A stretch of DNA of 64,000 nucleotides from Paraprevotella sp. (GTDB lineage: Bacteria > Bacteroidota > Bacteroidia > Bacteroidales > Bacteroidaceae): contig JAGBCQ010000017.1 of assembly GCA_017937925.1 (NCBI GenBank), forward strand, positions 41,401 to 105,400, given 5' to 3'. Below, one piece after another: positions 20,053 to 29,895 of this stretch (position 1 is the first letter of the stretch; every line of letters begins with the position of its first letter). A program made the translations under genes and the position numbers. The notes under the pieces are model-generated. The model made no database searches, had not been told where the DNA came from, and worked only from the letters and a program-made list of their open reading frames with translations.

Positions 20053-21318
20053 ATGGAAAAGTTGAATTTTTTAGCAATAGCGTTTATTTCGCTTTTGTTG
20101 GTTTCTTCGTGTTCCGAAGAAAACGTTCCTACTCCTGAACCTCCCGGAGTTGAAGATCCGGATGGCGGAGGCTCATCTGGTGTGATGAATTTGGAGAATA
20201 TTTACGGAAGTTGGTTGGGAAAATCACCAGAAGGAGATGAAGAGTATCTTGAACGTATCACCATCAACAGAGACATGAGTGTTACAGGAAGATGGTATGA
20301 AGGGGACGATGAATATTCCTCATTCAGTGGAACATTATTTGTTCAAGGAAACAATGCAGTCTTAAAAGTCGTTTTTTATGATGAAAATGGAGAATTCGAC
20401 GAAGAAGAAACATGGGACGAATTGACCTTGACGCAATTGACTGCCAATACCTTGGTGATACGTGAGGATGGAGATGAGTTGGATGGGGAATTGTTTGACT
20501 ACTACAATTATTGTTTATACAAACCGGGAGGGGAGAATCTGTTACCTGAGGTAGGCAAAGTCTACTTGTTTACCAGTGTAGTCCCTGCTATTAAAAGCAC
20601 GAATTTGACTTATGTGTCAAACAATAAGTATAATTGTACCTATCAAAAAGGAGAATATGGTCTTGAGCTTGAAGCGATATTCACGAGATTGCATGGCGGA
20701 AAATTGAATAGTACCGGACAAGGCGTGGGTTACTTCAATGTGACAACTCCTTCTGATGGATTTATATCAATAGGTTATGATTGGGAAAATCCCAATAAAT
20801 ATAAAGTGAATGTAGATCTTAATTTATCTTCAAGTCCACGTTCCCAACAGATAGAGATAGAATATAGTTCTTATTACGGTTCTGGTCTTGAAGGTAGCAT
20901 TTTTATCGTGATCACTCAGGATGCTTATTCCGGTGGTGGTAACGATAATACAGACGATAATACAGACGACAACACAGACAACACAGGTAATACGACAACT
21001 GTAACTTCTGGAACGGTAAATGCAACGATAGATGTTATCGGTCCGGGACTAAGTTATGATAGTTATGCTCAATATATTGATGGGAAGACAGATAGAGTAG
21101 AATGGACTTATAATCCTTCCACAGGTAAATATTATGTTTATGGAGGCATTTATTGTTCCAATCCCGATGCGAATGGTGGTAAAGGTGTGAGATACGAGGC
21201 ACAAAAGGGCTATAACAGTATCACCATATATAGCGATTATTGGCTTGAATACAGACCCAATAGCGTAGTGCCTATAAAATACAATTGGGAGGCAAGATTG
21301 AAATTTACCATCCCATAG
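20053..21318 (+). CDS. surface lipoprotein with lipocalin-like and BACON-like regions
   Basis: 421 residues from the ATG at 20053, which places a classical lipoprotein signal at the very N-terminus (FISLLLVSSCSEE, lipid-anchored Cys at about residue 18). An upstream in-frame ATG at 19966 would bury that signal. After a Pro/Gly-rich linker comes a region resembling lipocalin-like domains (YGSWLGKSPEGDEEYLERIT, about 50-155), then a beta-rich segment resembling BACON domains (about 175-295). A repetitive Asn-Asp-Thr linker (about 298-315) follows, then a C-terminal beta domain. The acidic stretch after the Cys may act as a surface-export signal. Function unknown; domain names are low-confidence readings of layout. 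Confidence 0.75.
   Translation: MEKLNFLAIAFISLLLVSSCSEENVPTPEPPGVEDPDGGGSSGVMNLENIYGSWLGKSPEGDEEYLERITINRDMSVTGRWYEGDDEYSSFSGTLFVQGNNAVLKVVFYDENGEFDEEETWDELTLTQLTANTLVIREDGDELDGELFDYYNYCLYKPGGENLLPEVGKVYLFTSVVPAIKSTNLTYVSNNKYNCTYQKGEYGLELEAIFTRLHGGKLNSTGQGVGYFNVTTPSDGFISIGYDWENPNKYKVNVDLNLSSSPRSQQIEIEYSSYYGSGLEGSIFIVITQDAYSGGGNDNTDDNTDDNTDNTGNTTTVTSGTVNATIDVIGPGLSYDSYAQYIDGKTDRVEWTYNPSTGKYYVYGGIYCSNPDANGGKGVRYEAQKGYNSITIYSDYWLEYRPNSVVPIKYNWEARLKFTIP
20944..20979 (+). repeat. 12-bp in-frame tandem repeat in the lipoprotein linker
   Basis: GATAATACAGAC occurs at 20944-20955 and 20956-20967, with a near copy (GACAACACAGAC) at 20968-20979. It encodes DNTD repeats. Confidence 0.85.
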
Positions 21319-21332
21319 TTGGATTTATAAAG

Positions 21333-21366
21333 CAAAGCGAGGCGGTGTATCCACTGCCTCGCTTTG
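21333..21366. terminator. bidirectional terminator between lipoprotein and valS
   Basis: A 15-base stem (21333-21347 with 21352-21366, one G-T pair) and a four-base loop sit between two convergent genes. Confidence 0.85.
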
Positions 21367-21382
21367 TTATATGTCAGATGAC

Positions 21383-24016
21383 TTACTTCTTCAGTTTAGC
21401 CAAACTCTCTTTGAGTGCGGCAATCTTGCTCTCTGCGTCTGCTTGCTTCTTGCGTTCCATTTCAACGACAGCAGCAGGAGCATTTGCAACGAAGCGTTCG
21501 TTCGAGAGTTTCTTCTGAACACCGATAAGGAAACCTTCCAAATGCTTGAGCTCAGCCTCTTGCTTGGCTATTTCGGCATCTACGTCGATAAGATTGCCAA
21601 GTGGTACGGCATATTCCGTAGTTCCCACCATGAACGCAGCAGTACCTTCACCTTTTTGTGCTACGGTGTCAATGGCGCTGAGGTTTGCCATTTTTTTGGT
21701 TACACTGTCATAGTCTGCTTCGGGATTCTGTCCTACAACTTCTAATGTCAATGCCTCTTTGGGAGCGATGTTCTTCTGATTGCGAACGGTACGCACGCCT
21801 GAAACGATGTTCTTTACATTCTCAATGTGACTTATCAGTGCGGTATCTTCCTCTGTGGGGGCTGCCATGTGAAGCGGAGAAATCATGATGCTCTCGCCGG
21901 GAAGACGGTCGTAAATGTGTTGCCACAACTCTTCGGTGATGAACGGCATGAACGGATGTAATAACTTCAATAGTACGTCGAAGAAACGCAATGTGTCATC
22001 GTATGTCTTTTGGTCAATTGGTTGTCCGTATGCCGGTTTTATCATTTCCAAATACCAACTAGAGAACTCGTCCCAGAATAACTTGTAAACAGCCATCAAC
22101 GCTTCGCTCAAGCGGTATTTGCCGAACAAATCGGTAACTTCGGCTGCCGTTGTTTTCAGCATGGCTTCAAACCAACGAGTAGCTATAGCTGCGCTCTCCG
22201 GTTGTTCGATGTCAGCTGTTTGCCATCCTTTAACAAGTCGGAACGCATTCCATATCTTATTGTTGAAGTTACGTCCTTGCTCACAAAGCGCATCGTCGAA
22301 CAATATGTCGTTACCGGCAGGAGCTGAAAGCATCATACCCATGCGGACACCGTCAGCGCCAAAACGTTCAATCAAATCCAATGGGTCGGGGCTGTTTCCT
22401 AATGATTTACTCATCTTGCGACCCAACTTGTCGCGCACGATTCCGGTGAAATATACGTTTTTGAATGGCATTTGTCCTTCATACTCATAACCTGCCATTA
22501 TCATGCGGGCTACCCAGAAGAAGATAATGTCCGGACCGGTTACAAGGTCGGCAGTGGGGTAGTAGTATTTCATTTCCTCGTTGCCGGGGTTGTTGATGCC
22601 ATCAAATAAAGAGATAGGCCAGAGCCATGAAGAGAACCATGTGTCAAGGGCATCTTCGTCCTGTCTCAAATCGGCAAGTGTAAGGTTGGCATTGCCTGTT
22701 TTTTCTTTTGCCAATTCAAGGGCTTTGTCTGCGGTTTCAGCCACTACAAATCCACCTTCGGGTAAGTAGTATGCCGGGATGCGGTGTCCCCACCAAAGTT
22801 GGCGACTGATACACCAGTCCTTGATGTTTTCCATCCAATGGCGGTAAGTGTTCTTGTATTTTGCAGGGTAGAACTTAATGTCATCTTTCATTACGGGTTC
22901 CAAAGCAATCTTGGCAAGGTGTTCCATTTTGAGGAACCACTGCATAGACAATTTTGGCTCAATGGGTACATTGGTACGTTCGGAGCAACCTACCTTGTTA
23001 GTGTAATCTTCTACCTTTTCCAATAACCCGGCAGCATCCAAATCCTTGCAGATTTGTTTGCGGACATCAAAGCGGTCCATACCGACGTACATTCCGGCAG
23101 CCTCGCTCAGCGTACCGTTATCGTTGAAAATATCAATAGAAGGCAAGTTGTACTTTTCGCCCAACATATAGTCATTCACATCGTGGGCAGGAGTCACTTT
23201 CAAACAACCGGTACCGAACTCGATGTCAACGTAATCGTCCTCAATGACAGGGATGGAACGACCTACCAATGGTACGATGACTCTCTTCCCTTTTAACCAG
23301 GTGTTCTTCGGGTCGTTAGGGTTGATACACATTGCTGTGTCGCCCATGATGGTCTCGGGACGAGTTGTTGCAACGATGGCATAGCGTCCTTCTGCGTCGC
23401 CCTCAACCATATAGCGAAGGTAATAAAGTTTGCTGTGCTCTTCCTTATAAATAACTTCTTCGTCGGAAAGTGCTGTAAGTGCTTTAGGGTCCCAATTCAC
23501 CATGCGGACACCGCGGTAGATAAGTCCTTTGTTGTATAAATCGCAGAAGACTTTGATAACGCTTTCGCTACGTTTTTCGTCCATAGTGAATGCTGTACGA
23601 TCCCAATCACAGCTTGCGCCTAACTTGCGGAGCTGCTTCAAAATGATACCACCGTGTTCGTCTGTCCATTCCCATGCATGCTTCAAGAACTCTTCGCGGG
23701 TGAGGTCGCTTTTCTTGATGCCTTTTTCTGCCAATCTGTTTACGACTTTGGCTTCTGTAGCAATGGATGCGTGGTCGGTACCGGGCACCCAACAAGCATT
23801 TTTCCCGTCCATGCGAGCGCGACGAACAAGAATGTCCTGGATGGTTTCGTTAAGGACATGTCCCATGTGGAGCACTCCCGTAACGTTGGGTGGTGGGATG
23901 ACTACGGTGTATGGTTCGCGTCCGTCCGGTTTAGAACTGAAAAGTTTGTTGTCAAGCCAGTATTGGTACCATTTGCCCTCTACGTCGGCAGGATTGTATT
24001 TACTTGCTAATTCCAT
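21383..24016 (-). CDS. valS: valyl-tRNA synthetase
   Basis: Class I aminoacyl-tRNA synthetase that charges tRNA-Val. At 877 residues it is the usual size. The HIGH motif reads HMGH in [17 protein letters not shown] (about residues 41-57), the KMSKS motif lies in [16 protein letters not shown], and the editing domain lies between them. The C-terminal coiled-coil arm (about 810-877, many Lys/Glu/Ala) is present. It is transcribed alone from a -7 box 40 bases upstream and ends at a shared convergent terminator. Confidence 0.98.
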   Translation of the reverse strand: MELASKYNPADVEGKWYQYWLDNKLFSSKPDGREPYTVVIPPPNVTGVLHMGHVLNETIQDILVRRARMDGKNACWVPGTDHASIATEAKVVNRLAEKGIKKSDLTREEFLKHAWEWTDEHGGIILKQLRKLGASCDWDRTAFTMDEKRSESVIKVFCDLYNKGLIYRGVRMVNWDPKALTALSDEEVIYKEEHSKLYYLRYMVEGDAEGRYAIVATTRPETIMGDTAMCINPNDPKNTWLKGKRVIVPLVGRSIPVIEDDYVDIEFGTGCLKVTPAHDVNDYMLGEKYNLPSIDIFNDNGTLSEAAGMYVGMDRFDVRKQICKDLDAAGLLEKVEDYTNKVGCSERTNVPIEPKLSMQWFLKMEHLAKIALEPVMKDDIKFYPAKYKNTYRHWMENIKDWCISRQLWWGHRIPAYYLPEGGFVVAETADKALELAKEKTGNANLTLADLRQDEDALDTWFSSWLWPISLFDGINNPGNEEMKYYYPTADLVTGPDIIFFWVARMIMAGYEYEGQMPFKNVYFTGIVRDKLGRKMSKSLGNSPDPLDLIERFGADGVRMGMMLSAPAGNDILFDDALCEQGRNFNNKIWNAFRLVKGWQTADIEQPESAAIATRWFEAMLKTTAAEVTDLFGKYRLSEALMAVYKLFWDEFSSWYLEMIKPAYGQPIDQKTYDDTLRFFDVLLKLLHPFMPFITEELWQHIYDRLPGESIMISPLHMAAPTEEDTALISHIENVKNIVSGVRTVRNQKNIAPKEALTLEVVGQNPEADYDSVTKKMANLSAIDTVAQKGEGTAAFMVGTTEYAVPLGNLIDVDAEIAKQEAELKHLEGFLIGVQKKLSNERFVANAPAAVVEMERKKQADAESKIAALKESLAKLKK

Positions 24017-24055
24017 TTGTTATATGATGTTTTATTTTCTTGTTCTTAGGAAAGT

Positions 24056-24064
24056 GCAAAGTTA
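24056..24064 (-). promoter_or_regulatory. -7 box of the valS promoter
   Basis: TAACTTTGC on the minus strand, 40 bases before the valS start; the -33 element is not clear. Confidence 0.55.
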
Positions 24065-24150
24065 CGGAAAAAATGTAAAGAAGTAGGGCGTATGGCGTAT
24101 TTATTTACGCACAACTTATGCGAACGAGCAATTTATTTCTGCTTAAATGC

Positions 24151-24182
24151 TTGTCTTGTTCTTTAAAATCATCTATATTTGC
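24151..24182 (+). promoter_or_regulatory. strong consensus promoter far upstream of the LRR gene
   Basis: TTG (24151-24153), 20 bases, then TATATTTGC (24174-24182): a near-perfect Bacteroidetes vegetative promoter. Transcription would begin near 24188, almost 400 bases before the next start codon. Confidence 0.7.
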
Positions 24183-24187
24183 ATTGA

Positions 24188-24580
24188 GAATGTCGCGCCG
24201 ATGCCTTTTCTAAATAGGCGGAGGGGTGGGCATATATATGATAAGGCGTTTACTTAGCGCTTTGTTCTTAGCGATTCGGAACTTCGCAAACTCTAAATCT
24301 TGCTAAAGACAAAGCAACGGTAGATGTTCAGTGGGTATGTTAATTGGTACCTTAATGTGTCATGCGGTAGTGTGACCATTAGTGACGGACATATCGGCGT
24401 GGGCTTCTGCGTTGCTCGGACTGGCAAGATGGGCAATGCGAAGGCCTCGAATCGCGGGACGGGTGACGGTACAGATTCCCCGCCTTTGTTATATATATGT
24501 ATTCGAGGAAAGTAAATTTGAGAGTCGGTTGGGGAGTTTGCCGACGCTAGATGTTGTTTTATAAAAACTCTTATAAGAAT
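24188..24580 (+). other. long leader/element of unknown function upstream of the LRR gene
   Basis: A stretch of about 390 bases with no credible gene but clearly higher GC than normal intergenic DNA, lying between a strong promoter and the LRR gene start. It contains short open frames on both strands (24324-24515 plus, 24293-24670 minus). Their peptide sequences resemble small 'hypothetical proteins' I remember from many Prevotella genomes, which suggests a dispersed nucleotide-level element rather than a protein. A GCGGG...CCCGC stem (about 24452-24483) followed by TTTGTTATATATATG could be structural or a weak terminator. It could be a regulatory 5' leader or an independent RNA. Confidence 0.5.
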
Positions 24581-25462
24581 ATGTTTAAATTCAAATGGTT
24601 GAAGAAAGTAACGGTAATCGCTACTGTCATGCTGTCGGCTTGTGTCAATATGAATGCGAGGGAGATACAAGTAGGGGCGTTTTTCTATGAACTGAATGGT
24701 GATGAGGCTGTTCTGATGCGTCCCGTTTCTTTAAAGGAACGCAAATATGTAATACCGGAAAAGATAACTTATTCCAGCTTGAATTTCAAAGTGACGGCAA
24801 TAGGTGGTTATAAGGCTTTTGCCGGTGCTTCGGCAACTGAAATTGTATTGCCTTCAACTATTAAAAGCATTGCGGCATATGCGTTTCAAGATTGTAAGAG
24901 ACTAAAGAAGTTTGAAATACCGGCTTCGGTAACAAGTCTGTCATGGCGCGTCTTTTATGGATGTGATAAATTGGAAAGCATCGTGATACCGCCATCGGTA
25001 GAATATATAGGATGGGGTGCCTTTACAGGTTGCTGTAACTTGAAAAAAGTGGTATGCCTATCGCCAAAGATTAAGTTTGGAGGACATATTTTTGAAGATT
25101 GTTCTTTGTTGCGTTCGGTGATTTATGCGAGTATGGATGCGCCCGACAATTGGACTGCTGTGATGCATACCTATGTCCCGAGTAAAACAGGGTATGACGC
25201 ACCACGTTTCACTATCGGAAAAACAGAAATAATAGAGTTGCTGAAATGGCACCGAACCACCTATTTGATGGGACAACAAGAGACTGCAGATTTAAGTTGT
25301 ACTTGTAACTTAAAAGGTTATACCGCTGAGATAATAGGTACTTGTAAACTAAAACCTGAATCGGGTAAATGGAGTGAAATGATTCCGGTAAGGTTTTCGG
25401 ATGACACCGCATCGTTTATCATACAAATACCTTATTATTATACCGTCATCCCACGGTCATAA
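24581..25462 (+). CDS. small BspA-type leucine-rich-repeat secreted protein
   Basis: 293 residues from the ATG at 24581, which gives a clean signal peptide (MFKFKWLKKVTVIATVMLSA, cleavage after about residue 27). An ATG at 24551 is possible but adds a polar extension. Residues about 75-180 hold four to five BspA-like (Treponema pallidum type) repeats of about 23 residues with the pattern IxLPSTIKSIAAYAFQDCKRL. The C-terminal 100 residues carry no recognised domain. Such proteins are usually cell-surface adhesins or binding proteins. Only a few repeats are present, so it is small for the group. Confidence 0.8.
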   Translation: MFKFKWLKKVTVIATVMLSACVNMNAREIQVGAFFYELNGDEAVLMRPVSLKERKYVIPEKITYSSLNFKVTAIGGYKAFAGASATEIVLPSTIKSIAAYAFQDCKRLKKFEIPASVTSLSWRVFYGCDKLESIVIPPSVEYIGWGAFTGCCNLKKVVCLSPKIKFGGHIFEDCSLLRSVIYASMDAPDNWTAVMHTYVPSKTGYDAPRFTIGKTEIIELLKWHRTTYLMGQQETADLSCTCNLKGYTAEIIGTCKLKPESGKWSEMIPVRFSDDTASFIIQIPYYYTVIPRS

Positions 25463-25496
25463 TCTGATTTGGGATGTTTTGTTTCCTTTGTGTTGT

Positions 25497-25527
25497 AGAG
25501 GGTGTGATGCGTCACACCCTCTTTTTG
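25497..25527. terminator. bidirectional terminator between LRR gene and mscS
   Basis: Perfect 11-base stem AGAGGGTGTGA (25497-25507) / TCACACCCTCT (25512-25522) with loop TGCG and a T run, between two convergent genes. Confidence 0.9.
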
Positions 25528-25529
25528 TT

Positions 25530-26741
25530 TTAATCTTCAGTCTCAAGCAATGATGAAAGCAGTTTGGTTTCCGAACCGCTAGAACGTTGGAAATTACGCA
25601 AACCAAACTTTGGAAGAGTTGCAATCAAATGTTCAAAGACTTCATTCTGTATGCTTTCGTATGCAACCCAATCCGTCGTGCTTGTAAAACAATACAACTC
25701 AATAGGAAGACCCTCATTGGTGGGGTCTAACTGACGAACCAATTGAAGCATATCCTTGCTGATGTCGGAGTTGTTTTGCAAGTACTGTTGTATGTATTTT
25801 CGGAAGACATATAAGTTGACAATTTCTTTGCCACTATTTATATCAGACTCGTCCAACCATCCTTTATCCATGAATATTTTTACCTCTTCTTCAGTACAGA
25901 AACGTATGGTGTAAAGGTCGATGAGAAGTGAACGCTTGATGCGACGACCGCCACTATCGCTCATGCCACGCCAGTTTTGGAATGAATCGCTGACGAGTGC
26001 ATAAGGTGGAATGGTGGTGATGGTCATGTCAAAATTCTGAACTTTGACGGTGGTCAATGATACTTCTATGACAGTTCCGTCTGCTCCGTATTTGGCCATT
26101 GTTATCCAATCGCCCGGTCGCATCATGTCGTTGGCTGAGAGTTGAATACCGGCAACCAAACCTAAAATGCTATCTTTGAATATCAACATCAGTACGGCTG
26201 CCGATGCACCAAGTCCTGCCAAAATGGTAGTGGCATCCTTATCTATCAAGGTGCTGATAATTAGAATGACACCGATGCAGATGGCAATCAGGTTGATGGT
26301 TTGATAAATGCCTTTCAATGGGCGGTTGCGCATACTCTCCTTTTCGTTGCCCAATTCGTACAAAGAGGTCAGGAAATTACTGATGAAACGCAAGATGACA
26401 ACAATGAGATAAACGATGCAACATTTCTGTGCAACGCTTAGTAATGATGGCATATCGGGAATAACGAAAGGTAAACTCCAATACCAAATAATCGGTGAAA
26501 TGATACGACTGAAACTCTTGACAACATTGTCGTTCAATAGATTCTCATCCCATGTACTTTTTGTCTTTGCTGTCAGTGTGTGTATGACAGGAATGATGAA
26601 CTTATGTGTGGCAAATGTGATGATGAATGATATAAGTGCAACGCCCATAAGGATAACAATGCGCGTTGCCCATTCTGCGTGTTCGCTTGAAACACCCCAA
26701 TCTTGCAACAGCAACATGGTGTCGTAGAATAGTTTGTTCAT
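25530..26741 (-). CDS. small-conductance mechanosensitive channel, MscS/YbdG type
   Basis: Inner-membrane channel that releases solutes on hypo-osmotic shock. 403 residues: about five hydrophobic segments in the first 180 residues, then the pore-lining helix region GLGASAAVLMLIFKDSILGLVAG (about 185-207) and the MscS beta domain with MRPGDWITMAKYGADGTVIE. The C-terminal part is soluble. The length and the segment after the beta domain fit the YbdG-like subgroup better than short MscS. It is transcribed alone, with a -7 box just upstream. Confidence 0.9.
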   Translation of the reverse strand: MNKLFYDTMLLLQDWGVSSEHAEWATRIVILMGVALISFIITFATHKFIIPVIHTLTAKTKSTWDENLLNDNVVKSFSRIISPIIWYWSLPFVIPDMPSLLSVAQKCCIVYLIVVILRFISNFLTSLYELGNEKESMRNRPLKGIYQTINLIAICIGVILIISTLIDKDATTILAGLGASAAVLMLIFKDSILGLVAGIQLSANDMMRPGDWITMAKYGADGTVIEVSLTTVKVQNFDMTITTIPPYALVSDSFQNWRGMSDSGGRRIKRSLLIDLYTIRFCTEEEVKIFMDKGWLDESDINSGKEIVNLYVFRKYIQQYLQNNSDISKDMLQLVRQLDPTNEGLPIELYCFTSTTDWVAYESIQNEVFEHLIATLPKFGLRNFQRSSGSETKLLSSLLETED

Positions 26742-26765
26742 GATTTCTTTATATATTTATTTGTC

Positions 26766-26774
26766 GCAAAGATA
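26766..26774 (-). promoter_or_regulatory. -7 box of the mechanosensitive channel promoter
   Basis: TATCTTTGC on the minus strand, 25 bases before the start at 26741. Confidence 0.5.
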
Positions 26775-26849
26775 GTACAAAGAAATGAAAGCGGTGTTTA
26801 TGGCAGAAGGTTTTTCATGTTATTATTTTTTAATGTTGCGCCAATTCAA

Positions 26850-26857
26850 TAACTTTG
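26850..26857 (+). promoter_or_regulatory. -7 box of the mazG promoter
   Basis: TAACTTTG on the plus strand, 56 bases before the mazG start. The -33 region is T-rich without an exact TTG at the right distance. Confidence 0.5.
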
Positions 26858-26912
26858 TGCACCATGAACGGATTGAAAAGGATGTCCGAATATGAACTAA
26901 AATAAGTAGAAA

Positions 26913-27713
26913 ATGCATACGAGAGAAGAGAAGTTGGAAGCATTTGGGCGTTTTTTGGACGTACTGGATACTTTGAGAGAAAAATGTCCATGGGATAGAA
27001 AACAAACCAATGAAAGTCTGCGCCCTAACACGATAGAGGAGACATTTGAACTGTGTGACGCCTTGATGAAGGACGATAAGGACAATATCTGCAAGGAATT
27101 GGGAGATGTTCTATTGCACGTGTGTTTCTATGCTAAAATAGGGAGTGAGAAAGGAGATTTTGACATTGCAGACGTTTGTAACAAGTTGACAGATAAGTTA
27201 ATCTTCCGTCATCCCCATGTCTATGGCGATGCGCAAGCGCAAACGGCGGGCGAAGTAATACAGAATTGGGAACAGATTAAGTTGAAAGAAAAGGATGGTA
27301 ATAAGAGCGTTTTAGGTGGAGTCCCTGATGCTTTACCTGCACTCATTAAGGCTTATCGTATCCAAGACAAGGCGCGAAATGTTGGCTTTGATTGGGAAAA
27401 ACGCACAGAGGTTTGGGATAAGGTGAGAGAAGAATTGGTTGAGCTGGAAGTTGAGTTGGATAAGGATGATAAGGAAAAGGCGACCGATGAGTTTGGCGAT
27501 TTCCTTTTCAGTATGATTAACGTAGGACGAGTTTATCACATCAATCCCGACAATGCATTGGAGCGTACCAATAAAAAGTTCATTAGAAGGTTCAATTATG
27601 TGGAGCGAAAGACTGTAGAGCAGGGAAAAACGTTAAAGGATATGACACTTGGCGAAATGGATGCCCTTTGGAATGAAGCCAAAAGTTTGGAGAGAAAGGG
27701 AGAGTTGAAATAA
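26913..27713 (+). CDS. mazG: nucleoside triphosphate pyrophosphohydrolase MazG
   Basis: Cytosolic house-cleaning enzyme that hydrolyses (d)NTPs to NMP and pyrophosphate. 266 residues hold two MazG domains, as in the E. coli type. The first domain opens LREKCPWDRKQTNESLRPNT (about 20-39) and has ELCDAL and KELGDVLLHVCFYAKIG as the metal-binding EExxD/E-like helices. The second, more diverged copy has ELVELEVELDKDDKEKATDE followed by FGDFLFSMINVGR. The gene stands alone and converges on the SLC13 permease with a shared hairpin. Confidence 0.95.
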   Translation: MHTREEKLEAFGRFLDVLDTLREKCPWDRKQTNESLRPNTIEETFELCDALMKDDKDNICKELGDVLLHVCFYAKIGSEKGDFDIADVCNKLTDKLIFRHPHVYGDAQAQTAGEVIQNWEQIKLKEKDGNKSVLGGVPDALPALIKAYRIQDKARNVGFDWEKRTEVWDKVREELVELEVELDKDDKEKATDEFGDFLFSMINVGRVYHINPDNALERTNKKFIRRFNYVERKTVEQGKTLKDMTLGEMDALWNEAKSLERKGELK

Positions 27714-27742
27714 AGTGTAGTGAATCGTAAAATTAAATAAAG

Positions 27743-27781
27743 AATAGCAGTCCCGTCATTCCGATGAGGCTGCTATTTTGT
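27743..27781. terminator. bidirectional terminator between mazG and the SLC13 gene
   Basis: AATAGCAG (27743-27750) pairs with CTGCTATT (27770-27777), with an inner TCAT/ATGA stem and a short T run; the flanking genes converge. Confidence 0.75.
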
Positions 27782-27822
27782 TATATATCTGTTAAGGTTT
27801 CTTCGTCAGATTAGATGAAGAC

Positions 27823-29685
27823 TTAGAAAGGGAAAAGCAATGGAAGGACAAAAATCATGACAATACCCATAATGATTTGAAGCGGTAGTCCTACCTTTAT
27901 ATAATCGGCAAAGGTGTATTGTCCTGCCGGCATGACCAAAGCATTGGGTGGCGTTGAGAATGGGGATGCGAAGCACATACTTGCCCCCAAGGTTACAGCA
28001 AAAAGGAATGGTACAGGACTGACGCCAATTTGTTGAGCACTTTGTAAGGCTATCGGAGCTAATAGAACGGCAGTCGCTGTATTACTGATAAACATGGTCA
28101 TGAGTGACGTCGTGAAATAGATTCCAGCCATGAGTGCGAGGGGACCGTATGCACCTAGTCCACTTACTAAAGAATTGGAAATATATTCAGATGCACCTGT
28201 CTTTTCTAATGCCAACGACATTGGGAGCATGGCAGCAATGAGTACGATACTTTCCCAATTTATGGTCTTATAGGCGGCTTCTACGTTGCGGAAACAACCT
28301 GTCAGAACCATCAGTATGCCGGCTATCATGACAGCGGTAACGGGTGCGACGGGGATGAAGTCGAATACCATCATGGCAATCATTGCTATCATGATGACTG
28401 CTGCAATAGGGGCTTTATAGTCTAATGTTACCTTTGCAGCTTCGGCAAGTGGTTGACCAAGGACTACCCAGTCCTCATCTTCATTACTCAAACGAGAAAT
28501 GTCATTCCACGTACCTTGTACAAGTAGGACGTCTCCTGAGAGAATGCGAATCTCAGCAAGGTTTTGCAATAAATACTCCGTTTTACGTCGAATACCTAAA
28601 ATGTTGACGTTGTACTTTTCTCTGAACTCCGTTTCTTGAATGGTTCTGTTGATGATTCTGGATGCGGGCATTAGGACAATTTCAGCAATGCCGATGTCGT
28701 AAAAGTCGAGCGTCTGGTCGTTCTGTGATTGACTTTCTTTAGTCTGATTGTTCAAAATTTCCAATCGCAAATCAGAAGCCATCGTTTTGACATGATCCAA
28801 ATCACCCTTTATGTATATGATGTCATCTGTGGAAATGACGGTTGAGGGTTGAGCCAAATTCTGAGTGACCGGTTTTAAAAATCTACTTTGTGAGTTTTGG
28901 GCGCGTCTTACTTCAAGTATGTTCAGTCCATACTTTCTACGCACGTTAAGTTCCATGATGGTCTTACCTTTTGCGATAGATTCCGGAGTCACGCGCAGTC
29001 TGAATAAGTTATCGGACAGACCATACTCATTCACTAATTCTTTTAATGACTTATTGGCGTGTTGATGTTTGTCCGTGTTTCGCTTTTCTTTGGATAAAAA
29101 CCATTTGCTTAAAGGCAATAACACTAATGTTCCTACTATTACACAGATAAGTCCGACGGGTAGGAATGAGAAGAATGAAAGAGCGGGAAAACCGGCATTG
29201 ATAAGTGTATTCTGTATAACAAGGTTGGGTGGAGTACCGATGAGTGTCATCATACCTCCCATGCTGCTGGCAAAGGCCAATGGCATCAATAAACGACCGG
29301 CACTCATATTGGCACTTGCCGCAAGACTGACAACGATAGGGAGCATGAGGGCTACTGTTCCGGTGTTGCTCACAAAGGCTCCGATGGCAGAAGTGACAAT
29401 CATGACAAGGATGAATAGGCGTAATTCGCTCTTACCCGCAAGTTTTAGTATGCGGGAACTAATCATCTTAGCCAAGCCTGTTTGAAAAATTGCTCCGCCA
29501 ACAACAAATAATCCGACCATCATTATTACCACGGAGTTGGAAAAGCCTGAAAGCGCTTCTTCAGGAGTAAGGATGTTGAATATCAATAAGGCAAGAAGCG
29601 CACACAGGGCCACGATGTCTGAACGTAATTTGCCATTGACAAAGAAGATGGCAGAAATGATAAGGATAATGATTGTAGTTATCAT
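27823..29685 (-). CDS. SLC13-family permease with two RCK_C (TrkA-C) domains
   Basis: Inner-membrane anion/carboxylate or sulphate transporter of the divalent anion:Na+ symporter superfamily. 620 residues: a first membrane block (residues 1-200), two cytosolic TrkA-C domains (about 215-300 and 315-390; VTPESIAKGKTIMELNVR opens the first), then a second membrane block (about 415-620). The family signature segments SNTGTVALMLPIV in the first half and SNTATAVLLAPIAL in the second are inverted-repeat counterparts. The RCK_C domains suggest regulation by a bound ligand. The substrate cannot be read from sequence. The gene is single. Confidence 0.9.
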   Translation of the reverse strand: MITTIIILIISAIFFVNGKLRSDIVALCALLALLIFNILTPEEALSGFSNSVVIMMVGLFVVGGAIFQTGLAKMISSRILKLAGKSELRLFILVMIVTSAIGAFVSNTGTVALMLPIVVSLAASANMSAGRLLMPLAFASSMGGMMTLIGTPPNLVIQNTLINAGFPALSFFSFLPVGLICVIVGTLVLLPLSKWFLSKEKRNTDKHQHANKSLKELVNEYGLSDNLFRLRVTPESIAKGKTIMELNVRRKYGLNILEVRRAQNSQSRFLKPVTQNLAQPSTVISTDDIIYIKGDLDHVKTMASDLRLEILNNQTKESQSQNDQTLDFYDIGIAEIVLMPASRIINRTIQETEFREKYNVNILGIRRKTEYLLQNLAEIRILSGDVLLVQGTWNDISRLSNEDEDWVVLGQPLAEAAKVTLDYKAPIAAVIMIAMIAMMVFDFIPVAPVTAVMIAGILMVLTGCFRNVEAAYKTINWESIVLIAAMLPMSLALEKTGASEYISNSLVSGLGAYGPLALMAGIYFTTSLMTMFISNTATAVLLAPIALQSAQQIGVSPVPFLFAVTLGASMCFASPFSTPPNALVMPAGQYTFADYIKVGLPLQIIMGIVMIFVLPLLFPF

Positions 29686-29827
29686 ATATGCGGGTATTTC
29701 GTTGCTTTGGTTTTATGACGTCAAAGTTACGAAATAAATACGCATTCTGATTCGATTTTATCAAAAAGTCCCTCTTTTTTAGGATGAACTTTGAGGATGA
29801 TATGAGATTCGCATTGTTAAACAAAAA

Positions 29828-29871
29828 AATCAATCTACTGAAACGATATAGTATTGCTCAGTAGATTGATT
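29828..29871 (-). terminator. terminator of the GH51-like gene
   Basis: Perfect 14-base stem (29828-29841 with 29858-29871) followed on the minus strand by a run of T. It lies 25 bases beyond the stop of the minus-strand glycosidase. Confidence 0.9.
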
Positions 29872-29895
29872 CAGACTTTCCTAAAACAGATTCCC

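Noticed and set aside
24017-24150. Riboswitch or T-box upstream of valS
   Set aside because: Only 40 bases separate the -7 box from valS; there is no room for a T-box and no specifier stem is visible.
24293-24670. 125-residue minus-strand and 63-residue plus-strand open frames in the leader of the LRR gene
   Set aside because: Not accepted as protein genes: both strands look equally conserved to memory, and the region is better explained as a nucleotide element. Kept as a finding instead.
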